This document shows positions 8,953 to 15,584 of a stretch of 56,079 bases of DNA, piece after piece. The position numbers were made by a program, and so were the translations under genes. Source of the DNA: Betaproteobacteria bacterium HGW-Betaproteobacteria-6 (GTDB lineage Bacteria > Pseudomonadota > Gammaproteobacteria > Burkholderiales > Rhodocyclaceae); assembly GCA_002842145.1 (NCBI GenBank), contig PHCF01000002.1, forward strand, positions 1-56,079. The letters are read 5' to 3'. The notes under the pieces are model-generated. The model was given only the letters and a program-made list of their open reading frames with translations, was not told the origin of the DNA and did not search any database. The number at the start of each line of letters is the position of its first letter. The stretch's first letter is position 1.

Positions 8953-9921
8953 ATGGCACATCAAGTTCAACACATGGCGTATGTCGGTGAGACACCCTGG
9001 CATGGCCTGGGCAACGAACTCACGCCGCAGCAGCCGATTGAAGTCTGGGCAGAACAGTCCGGCATGTCCTTCCAGATTCTCGAAACCCCCGTCCGTTTCA
9101 TGGCGGAATCGGCCGGTCCGCTCGGTTCCATCAAAACCTTCGCCGATCAGAAAGTCCTCTACCGTTCTGATACGCAGGATGCCCTATCGGTCGTCTCGAA
9201 TCGTTATCAAGTCGTCCAACCCTGTGAGGTGCTGGAGTTTTACCGCGATCTCACTGAAGTCGCTGGCTACGAGCTCGAAACAGCCGGGGTGCTGAAAGGC
9301 GGGAAAAAGTTTTGGGCACTGGCAAAAACCGGCCAATCATCAGCCCTGAAAGGTAACGATATCGTCCAGGGCTACTTGCTGCTCGCCACGTCCTGTGACG
9401 GCACACTGGCCACCACTGCAACACCGACTACCGTACGGGTGGTCTGCAACAACACGCTGACTATTGCGGTTAATGGAGCTGTTTCAGCCATCAAGGTGCC
9501 GCACAACACCCGCTTCGATGCACAGGCAGTCAAGCAGCAACTCGGCATTGCCGTCTCGCAATGGGACGGGTTCATGCATTGCATGCGGACGCTCGCTGAA
9601 CGGAAGGTCAAAAGCCATGAAGCAATGGCCTACTTTCTCCGCGTGCTCTGCGAAGTCGATCCGAACAGTTCCGACTTGACGAATCTGACCAATGAACGCG
9701 CGCTGTTGAAGGTGCAATCGCTCTACGACGGCCAGGGTCATGGTGCCGAGTTGGAAGCGGCAAAAGGAACGGCTTGGGGACTGCTCAACGCAGTCACCGA
9801 GTACGTCGATCACGAGCGCCGTGCACGTAGTCCGGAGTACCGACTCGAATCCGCCTGGTTCGGCCAAGGTGCCGTCATTAAACAGCGTGCGCTCGATACG
9901 GCATTAAAACTGGTGGCGTAG
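8953..9921 (+). CDS. DUF932 family protein (phage/plasmid-like, TIGR03299 type)
   Basis: A 322-residue protein of the DUF932 family, found mostly on plasmids, prophages and integrative elements. The N-terminal segment AHQVQHMAYVGETPWHGLG and the region YRSDTQDALSVVSNRYQVVQPCEVLEFYRDL are typical. A later RVVCNNTLTIA segment is also a family landmark. A ribosome binding site AAGGAG precedes the ATG at 8953. There is no signal peptide or membrane segment. The biochemical role of the family is not established; its constant association with YqaJ-like nucleases suggests a DNA metabolism function. Here it lies between the Zn-ribbon gene (39-bp gap) and the YqaJ gene. Confidence 0.92.
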   Translation: MAHQVQHMAYVGETPWHGLGNELTPQQPIEVWAEQSGMSFQILETPVRFMAESAGPLGSIKTFADQKVLYRSDTQDALSVVSNRYQVVQPCEVLEFYRDLTEVAGYELETAGVLKGGKKFWALAKTGQSSALKGNDIVQGYLLLATSCDGTLATTATPTTVRVVCNNTLTIAVNGAVSAIKVPHNTRFDAQAVKQQLGIAVSQWDGFMHCMRTLAERKVKSHEAMAYFLRVLCEVDPNSSDLTNLTNERALLKVQSLYDGQGHGAELEAAKGTAWGLLNAVTEYVDHERRARSPEYRLESAWFGQGAVIKQRALDTALKLVA

Positions 9922-9958
9922 TTCGCTTTCAGCTTCCTCACGATTTCCCCGCTTCGAT

Positions 9959-9991
9959 AGCCTGGTTTGGTAAATACCGGCCAGGCTTTTT
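9959..9991 (+). terminator. Hairpin with T-tract between DUF932 and YqaJ genes
   Basis: AGCCTGG (9959-9965) pairs with CCAGGCT (9981-9987); inside the loop GGTA and TACC can extend the structure. TTTTTGTT follows directly. This has the form of an intrinsic terminator, yet the next gene of the same module starts only about 55 bp on, so it may attenuate rather than end transcription. Confidence 0.7.
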
Positions 9992-10046
9992 GTTGTCCGG
10001 AATTCGTGAGGCTTATCTATTACCTACCCACATTCTGGAGATTGTC

Positions 10047-11054
10047 ATGGCACTCCCATCTGTACCGTTTTCACCCTCGCAATCCAGTCGGCCAGCATTG
10101 AGGCTGGTCAGCACCAAGGCCTTGCCTCGTGAGGATTGGCTGAACGTCCGTCGGCAAGGCATCGGCAGTTCCGATGCGGCTGCTGCTGTCGGTCTCAACC
10201 CCTACAAATCCCAACTTGAACTCTGGCTGGAAAAAACAGGCCGTGATGGCCTATTGCCCAAGACTGATCCGCTCGATGAGGAAAGCCCTGCGTACTGGGG
10301 AAACATCCTTGAACCGATTGTGGCTGCGCATTACACCCGGCGTTCCGGCAATCGAGTGCGTCGTATCAACGCAGTCCTTCAGCATCCCGATCCCCAGTTG
10401 CACTGGATGCTGGCCAACATTGATCGGGAAGTCATCGGCGCGCCGGACGTTCAGATCCTCGAATGCAAAACTGCCGGAATCAACGGCAGTCTGCTGTGGA
10501 AAGACGGCGTGCCTGAATACGTTCAGTTGCAGGTTCAACATCAGCTCGTCGTGACCGGCAAGGCTGCTGCTGATGTGGCTGTGCTGCTCGGTGGTCAGCA
10601 CTTGGAGATTCATCGCATTCATCGGGATGAAGCGCTGATCGCTCGATTGATCCAGTTGGAAGCTGCCTTCTGGCGTTACGTCGAGACAGATACACCACCG
10701 CCGGCCGATGGTTCGGAATCGGCAGAGCTGGCTCTGCGTTGTCTCTACCCGCAGGACAAGGGAGTCGCAGTCGATTTCAGTACTGACCGTAACCTGTCGG
10801 CGACCTTTGCCGACTGGATCAGTGTTCGTCAGACCTTGGCTGAAACAGAGAAGCTGGAGGCGAAGTTGAAGCAAGCCCTGCAACAGGCCATGGGTGAAGC
10901 ATCACGCGCCATCTTTGAGACGGGCGAAGTCACCTGGAAGAAAGCCAAGGACAGCGTGGTGCTCGATACTGCGCGGCTACTGGCTGATCAGCCAGAGCTG
11001 CTCAAAACCTACGGAATGCAGCGCCAAGGATCACGGCGATTTGTGCTCGCTTGA
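10047..11054 (+). CDS. YqaJ-family viral recombinase/exonuclease
   Basis: A 335-residue nuclease of the YqaJ / lambda-exonuclease-like (PD-(D/E)XK) superfamily. The N-terminal WLNVRRQGIGSSDAAAAVGLNPY is the classical family start. The catalytic core includes LANIDREVIG, an aspartate followed by ILECKTAG (the E-x-K pair), and QLQVQHQLVVTG. Such proteins resect double-stranded ends for phage-type annealing recombination, normally with a single-strand annealing protein, but none is recognisable here. The ATG at 10047 is preferred over an upstream ATG (9990) because CTGGAG lies 7-10 bp upstream and the upstream part overlaps the hairpin at 9959-9991. The acidic catalytic set is complete, so activity is plausible. 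Confidence 0.9.
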   Translation: MALPSVPFSPSQSSRPALRLVSTKALPREDWLNVRRQGIGSSDAAAAVGLNPYKSQLELWLEKTGRDGLLPKTDPLDEESPAYWGNILEPIVAAHYTRRSGNRVRRINAVLQHPDPQLHWMLANIDREVIGAPDVQILECKTAGINGSLLWKDGVPEYVQLQVQHQLVVTGKAAADVAVLLGGQHLEIHRIHRDEALIARLIQLEAAFWRYVETDTPPPADGSESAELALRCLYPQDKGVAVDFSTDRNLSATFADWISVRQTLAETEKLEAKLKQALQQAMGEASRAIFETGEVTWKKAKDSVVLDTARLLADQPELLKTYGMQRQGSRRFVLA

Positions 11055-11090
11055 GTCGCCTCCGAAAACCCAACGTAGTAGTACCCAACC

Positions 11091-11146
11091 CACCAACTCC
11101 TAATCGGCAACCGGACATACATCCGGTGCCGGTGGGGAGTTTTTTT
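11091..11146 (+). terminator. Strong stem-loop with T-run between YqaJ and RDF-like genes
   Basis: CGGCAACCGGA (11105-11115) pairs with TCCGGTGCCG (11122-11131) apart from one bulged A. The outer CACC and CTCC segments (11091-11100) can pair with GGTG and GGAG (11131-11139). Seven T's follow (11140-11146). This is a convincing intrinsic terminator shape, but the downstream gene of the module begins 18 bp later with its own GAGAGGA ribosome binding site. Confidence 0.75.
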
Positions 11147-11163
11147 ATTTGAGAGGACACATC

Positions 11164-12081
11164 ATGTTGAAGGGTCTAGTAATCACTCCGCCCGTACTTG
11201 GACGGATTTCAATTGGAAAGGTCGTCGAGAAAGCTGGCAAACGTCTCCCGGAAAAGGACGACCAGTTCACCATCACCAGCCAGGTGCAAGGTGCAGAAGG
11301 CTGGCTGCCACATCCCTTCGACGAAGGTTTCCGGAAAGCCCAGGGCGGGAAGATTCGTGCAATTCCGATTCGGCTGCTGTTCAACGATCCCGATCTGAAC
11401 TTCCGGGCTGAATATGCTCTGTTTGATCGCAGGAGCGGTCGGCCGGTTTGTGTCGGCAACGGTGAGAGCTGCAAGCGCCGTACGGAATCGGGGGTTCAGT
11501 CATTGCCGTGTCCGTCGCCAGAGGGTTGTACGCTGGCACAGAACGGTGCCTGCAAACCCTATGGCCGTCTGAACGTACTGATTGGCGACGATGATCCGCT
11601 GGGGAGCTTTGTGTTCAGGACCACGGGATTCAACAGTATTCGGACACTGTCGGCACGGTTGGCATACTTCCAGGCGATTTCCGGGAATCGGCTGGCGTAC
11701 TTGCCGCTGGAATTGCGGCTGAGAGGAAAGTCGACTCGGCAGAGCATGGGCACCCCGATTTATTACGTCGATCTCACGGTGCGCAGTGGTGTTTCGGTCG
11801 AGGATGCGCTGACGGAGGCCAAACGGCTGGAGGCTGATCGCCAGGAAGCTGGGTTTGATCAGGTTGCGCTGGAAACGGCTGCTCGGCAGGGATTCTCCAA
11901 TGGCGCTTTTGAGGAAAGCGAGGAGGAAGGGGATTCAGTGGTGGAGGAGTTCTACCCGGAGGCGGATGCCAGTGGAGATGCCGGATCAGCTCTTTCGTCT
12001 GAAATGGCGACTTTGCCAAGTTTGGTCAGCAAACTTGAGGATCAAGTCGTGAGACTCGGCAGGGAGACGAGTGCAGTTTGA
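11164..12081 (+). CDS. Cys-containing element protein, RDF-like ('hydrolase or metal-binding' family)
   Basis: A 305-residue protein that ends the plus-strand core module. It opens LKGLVITPPVLGRISIGKVVEK and holds a cysteine-rich segment at about 95-135 (VCVGNGESCKRR, LPCPSPEGC, NGACKPYG), which looks able to bind a metal. The segment FRTTGFNSIRTLSARLAYFQAISG is a landmark I associate with a family annotated either as 'hydrolase or metal-binding protein' or as recombination-directionality-factor-like, found next to DUF932 and YqaJ on integrative elements. The C-terminal 60 residues are acidic and low in complexity. The ATG at 11164 follows GAGAGGA by 6 bp. If it is an RDF it could steer the integrase toward excision; that is inference. 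Confidence 0.75.
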   Translation: MLKGLVITPPVLGRISIGKVVEKAGKRLPEKDDQFTITSQVQGAEGWLPHPFDEGFRKAQGGKIRAIPIRLLFNDPDLNFRAEYALFDRRSGRPVCVGNGESCKRRTESGVQSLPCPSPEGCTLAQNGACKPYGRLNVLIGDDDPLGSFVFRTTGFNSIRTLSARLAYFQAISGNRLAYLPLELRLRGKSTRQSMGTPIYYVDLTVRSGVSVEDALTEAKRLEADRQEAGFDQVALETAARQGFSNGAFEESEEEGDSVVEEFYPEADASGDAGSALSSEMATLPSLVSKLEDQVVRLGRETSAV

Positions 12082-12087
12082 TTCAAT

Positions 12088-12128
12088 AAATTACGAGGGG
12101 AATGCGCAAAGCATCCCTCTCGTAATTT
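12088..12128. terminator. Bidirectional terminator between the core module and hicA-like gene
   Basis: AAATTACGAGGGG (12088-12100) pairs with CCCTCTCGTAATTT (12115-12128); with AATGC/GCAT added, an almost continuous 17-bp stem forms with a loop of about 5 bases. AT-rich ends on both sides give T-rich tails for each strand. The genes on both sides converge here, so it can stop both transcripts. Confidence 0.8.
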
Positions 12129-12134
12129 CAATTC

Positions 12135-12368
12135 CTATCCTGCCAGATTGTTTTTTGCTCGGCTAACCAGCCCATGACTCAACCTACGAACCTCCGAACG
12201 GAAGTTATGAACTGCTCGATGGTCACTGGGCGTGCAAGGCACAGAAATAGTTGAATGTCCGGTTGGCGCCCTTAAACGCCCGTGCCGACCGCCACGCCAG
12301 AACTCCCACCCGCTCATCACAAGCCGACGCACCAGCTTATTTATCTCTTTTTCCGATGAATACCTCAT
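12135..12368 (-). CDS. HicA-like small protein coupled to viperin
   Basis: A 77-residue basic protein that resembles HicA/YcfA mRNA interferase toxins, which have a small double-stranded-RNA-binding-like fold. The helix KEINKLVRRLVMSGWEFWR, then GGRHGRLRAPTG with the histidine at the position of the HicA catalytic residue, then a TISVPCTP strand and a last helix (FRSEVRRL) fit that layout. Its ATG overlaps the viperin stop codon (ATGA, 12365-12368), so the two are translated in a coupled way. No HicB antitoxin is seen beside it, which is odd for a true toxin. It may instead be an RNA-binding partner of the viperin. The HicA assignment is moderately sure, the function open. Confidence 0.7.
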   Translation of the reverse strand: MRYSSEKEINKLVRRLVMSGWEFWRGGRHGRLRAPTGHSTISVPCTPSDHRAVHNFRSEVRRLSHGLVSRAKNNLAG

Positions 12369-13285
12369 TTCGGCACCGCAATGGAGCGATAGCGCGCCAA
12401 ATATCGATCGGTAGATAACGAGACTTGGGAAAATGCTTGTTCTGCGCCGACCTCAATGATCGGGTGGCTGTATCGATACCCTCTGGTGTCCGCATTGTTC
12501 TGGAAAAAGCGACCTTGAGGGTCAATCATGATGTAAGACTTTGTCATGTCGACGTTGTCTTCAATACTTAGCGGAAGCGAGGCATGCCTGTCGATGAATG
12601 CTGAAAATTGTGCGTCAGAAATATTCAGGTCATTCGTAACGGTTGGTAGCATGCGCAGAACTTTCCATTTCTCTGGGTCAAGTTCATGAATCAAATCCGT
12701 CATGTCCTCATCAAAGTTGAGTGCATTGACGACGGTGTTTATCTTTAGCCGCAGATCAGGATTGATCTCCCGCCCAGTCCTGATGTTCTTCGCCAGGGTA
12801 TTGACCGACAAAACTTGTCCTAGCTTGTCACATCGACCAATTTCTCTGTTCCTAGCAGCATTCGTGGAGTCGATACTTACGCCCAGGAGTGACAACTGAG
12901 GCGCTAACTCTCTGATGAGGCCGGTATTGAGCCTACTGGCATTAGTAATCATGGATACTGAAAATCCAAGTTCACGTGCCACGCTTATGGTTCGGAGAAC
13001 CTGCTGGTCATAGAGTAGGGGTTCGCCGCCCGCAAAGTTCAGCCTGATCGAGCGCCATTGGATCTTCCGGCTGAGGGGATTTGTCGGGTTGTCTGTGGCA
13101 AAAAACGTACGAAGCTCATTCAGAAGTTGAGTGCTGCGCGGTATGTCGTGAATTAGCTCTCGCGACGCATTTGGCTTATCCCATTTTGCGTAACAGTAAC
13201 GGCAAGCAAAGTTGCATGCCTCTGTAATGTGCCAGTTGATGACGATTTCATCCTGCACGGATATTTCTGAGCTGTTTGCTAGCAT
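12365..13285 (-). CDS. Prokaryotic viperin (pVip), antiviral radical SAM enzyme
   Basis: A 306-residue radical SAM protein with the features of prokaryotic viperins, which turn CTP, UTP or GTP into 3'-deoxy-3',4'-didehydro nucleotides that stop viral RNA polymerases. It has the CxxxCxxC cluster motif at residues 24, 28 and 31 inside NWHITEACNFACRYCYAKW, the NFAGGEP segment at 83-89, the LGVSIDS segment near 134, and a C-terminal MIDPQGRFFQN with GYRYSHPI; these match viperin rather than other radical SAM groups. AGGAGG lies 6 bp before the ATG. It has no N-terminal amphipathic helix, as expected for bacterial forms. No nucleotide kinase gene is adjacent; the partner is the HicA-like gene. NTP preference cannot be read from the sequence. 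Confidence 0.9.
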   Translation of the reverse strand: MLANSSEISVQDEIVINWHITEACNFACRYCYAKWDKPNASRELIHDIPRSTQLLNELRTFFATDNPTNPLSRKIQWRSIRLNFAGGEPLLYDQQVLRTISVARELGFSVSMITNASRLNTGLIRELAPQLSLLGVSIDSTNAARNREIGRCDKLGQVLSVNTLAKNIRTGREINPDLRLKINTVVNALNFDEDMTDLIHELDPEKWKVLRMLPTVTNDLNISDAQFSAFIDRHASLPLSIEDNVDMTKSYIMIDPQGRFFQNNADTRGYRYSHPIIEVGAEQAFSQVSLSTDRYLARYRSIAVPK

Positions 13286-13466
13286 GTAGGCCTCCTGTAA
13301 TGTCTAGGTGGCGCCTACTTTGCCGAGCATGCACTGTGATCGAAATGAAAGATGCCGTCCCTTGTCTCGTACATGGAGTTCATCAAGAGGGACGGGATGT
13401 TTCACTGTTGGAAGAGGCTGCGATTAGTCAGTATTCTCGCTGTCATTAACCACGTACCTAACGATC
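13286..13466. promoter_or_regulatory. Divergent intergenic region between viperin and the 649-aa gene
   Basis: Two inverted repeats are visible. GTAGGC at 13286-13291 and GCCTAC at 13313-13318 would form a 6-bp stem in the viperin mRNA that takes in the last base of its AGGAGG ribosome binding site. CCGTCCCT (13355-13362) and AGGGACGG (13388-13395), 25 bp apart, form a larger dyad in the middle of the gap and could be an operator serving both directions. No convincing sigma-70 promoter stands out by eye. Confidence 0.4.
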
Positions 13467-15416
13467 ATGGCTGTTATCCCAAACTTCGAATCTCTACTTC
13501 TAGAAGTCCGTCAGAGTCTTGGACTTGAGCGGTTGTCCTCCAAGAAGCAGGAAGACTTATTGAACCTGGATATGTCTCTGACGACCTATCGCGCACTGCT
13601 CGAAAGTGAACTCGAAAAGGTTTTCGATGCGCTCGAATTGGACACCGATGCCCGGCGCGACGCTTCACTGAACCTATTCGACTGGAACAACTTTCAACAA
13701 GCGCTTATTCAGCGGACGTGGACCTGTAATGCGAGTCCTCAGCAAGTCGCTTGGTACATGAGTGGCTACTGCTACGCGCCCGCAATCGGACGAATTCTGG
13801 CCAACTGGAATCTGGAGGGTGCTTTTGACAAAGGAATGCCGGGAGGTGAATTCTGGTTTTTGCCCAGCAACGATGAGCGCACACAAAGCCTAGTGCTACC
13901 GGTACAAAAGGTTGTTGCCTGGCTGATGGGTCTGCTCGATCTGCCGATGGATAAGTTGAAACTTGACTTGGGTGGCAAGAGAGCAAAGCGCATTGATGGG
14001 GATACATACGACTCAATGGAACGGTCGCTATACAACTGGCTTGATGGCAAGACACCGCACATTCAGTCTATTGAGAGCTATTTTCCCGACGATGCACAGC
14101 TCGAATTCAAAGGAACCTTTCAACCAGACAGCCAGAAGTCGCATGCTGAGCGATTTGCTGATGCCAAGGCATTCTTGCGACATAAAGGGCTAGATGCAGA
14201 TTCGCTGAGAGATCAAATTCCGATCACACAACCTGGAGTCATCGAGGCAATTCTTGCCGGAGAGTCACCTGTCGATATCGAGCAAGAGTTCATACGACTA
14301 CTCTCTATTCGCTATGGCAAGCCTGACATGCGGACTGTTCGTCAGCGCTTGCGAGTCGCCCGTATGGTGCAGGATGGATACAAACGTCTCGTTAAGTTTC
14401 TGTGCCCTGGAATCGATCCCACTTGCACCGATCCCTATCAGAACAAGGTGCTTCAGCTGATCGGAATTGTAGAAACGATATACAACATCACCATTGGTGC
14501 TTACAAAAATTGTGACAATCGTGCCGAAGAGGATGCATGGTTCGAAAGCAACCTCGCTCCATGGGACAAAGAAACAATCTTTCTGTCTATTCTTCCTTCG
14601 CGATTTGGCACCGCATTTCAGGAGGTCCCTGAATTGCTGACAAGGGAGTTTGCCAAGCTTGATCCAACAACTCCATTGGAGGATCTGGTGCCGATGGATG
14701 AAGCCAACGCGCGGCGAGTCATTCAAGCAAAACGCCAACAACTGAAGAGCCTGATTGATGAGGCCAAACGTGTAGGTTACCTGCGTGGATGTGTCGAAAC
14801 ATCGCTCCCCTGGAGTCCCTTGGAAAACGAAAGCAGCTATTGGGTTGTTGGCCAAGTGGCACAAGACGAAAACCTGTCTGCAAGCGCACGTGAGAGGGTG
14901 ATTAAGCGGATGCGAGAATTGGCCACGACACCAGGTCAATTTGTCGGTGCCATCCTGATTGAACTGCACATGCTGCTCAATGCTGGAGTCAAGGAAAGGC
15001 CAGTTGACGTAGAAAACCGCGTGAAATCCTTGATTGCAGAAGCTGAAGCTAGCCCAGGAAAAACAGAGTGGGAAGCTGCATTGTTGCAGTACAAAGCAAA
15101 ACATCATCTTGCACAAAATGACTTCAAGTTGGCGGCAAATCTGTTTAGGGCGGCGCTTGATGCCAGTGCTGAGCGTAATTGTGGCTCAATGAGAGGGGAG
15201 ATAGCGCGCGACTGTTTCGCAGCATCCCTTGTTAATCGGCGACTCAGCCCTCGTGATCATGAAAAGCCGTATCGCCACATGTTGGCGAGTGATGTCATAG
15301 AGGGAGTGGTAGTTACGCTAGAGAAAACCGCAAAAGCTGTTGCAAGCTACTTTTCGGAGACCCTTTATAAACCTTACCCCGGCTATCCGAGGCAGGAGGT
15401 TCGTTTCAGTTTTTGA
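13467..15416 (+). CDS. Large protein of unknown family, helical with TPR-like C-terminal region
   Basis: A 649-residue soluble protein, divergent from the viperin gene and convergent with the ABC-3C operon. I do not recognise a family. No signal peptide, transmembrane helix, Walker motif or nuclease motif is apparent. Most of the sequence is compatible with alpha-helices; the region at about 555-610 (ALLQYKAKHHLAQNDFKLAA and following) looks like one or two TPR hairpins, and the segment ends KPYRHMLASDVIEGVVV. The N-terminal 100 residues are also helical, with a WYMSGYCYAPA segment. The start ATG has no obvious ribosome binding site, so the true start may differ. Because it sits between two antiviral loci it may be a defence gene by itself or a sensor for one of them; this is guilt by association only. 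Confidence 0.85.
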   Translation: MAVIPNFESLLLEVRQSLGLERLSSKKQEDLLNLDMSLTTYRALLESELEKVFDALELDTDARRDASLNLFDWNNFQQALIQRTWTCNASPQQVAWYMSGYCYAPAIGRILANWNLEGAFDKGMPGGEFWFLPSNDERTQSLVLPVQKVVAWLMGLLDLPMDKLKLDLGGKRAKRIDGDTYDSMERSLYNWLDGKTPHIQSIESYFPDDAQLEFKGTFQPDSQKSHAERFADAKAFLRHKGLDADSLRDQIPITQPGVIEAILAGESPVDIEQEFIRLLSIRYGKPDMRTVRQRLRVARMVQDGYKRLVKFLCPGIDPTCTDPYQNKVLQLIGIVETIYNITIGAYKNCDNRAEEDAWFESNLAPWDKETIFLSILPSRFGTAFQEVPELLTREFAKLDPTTPLEDLVPMDEANARRVIQAKRQQLKSLIDEAKRVGYLRGCVETSLPWSPLENESSYWVVGQVAQDENLSASARERVIKRMRELATTPGQFVGAILIELHMLLNAGVKERPVDVENRVKSLIAEAEASPGKTEWEAALLQYKAKHHLAQNDFKLAANLFRAALDASAERNCGSMRGEIARDCFAASLVNRRLSPRDHEKPYRHMLASDVIEGVVVTLEKTAKAVASYFSETLYKPYPGYPRQEVRFSF

Positions 15417-15584
15417 AGTTACTCCTGGCGGCAACCGATCGTTTTCGGGCGGGCAGTAGCACCGAGGAAATAGCCCTTAATTGCACATGAAAATTGCTGC
15501 GAAAGGCTACTCTGCCGAAGGCCGGCACGGTGTTCCGATCAGGAGAGATTTCACTCCGCTGGGTGAGCAGAACTAAGAAAACAG

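Noticed and set aside
12135-12368. A standard HicAB toxin-antitoxin pair
   Set aside because: There is no HicB-like gene on either side; the only partner is the viperin gene that overlaps it.
15487-15576. A 29-codon plus-strand frame between the 649-aa gene and the ABC-3C ATPase
   Set aside because: No ribosome binding site beyond chance, no recognisable features, and no coupling to a neighbour.
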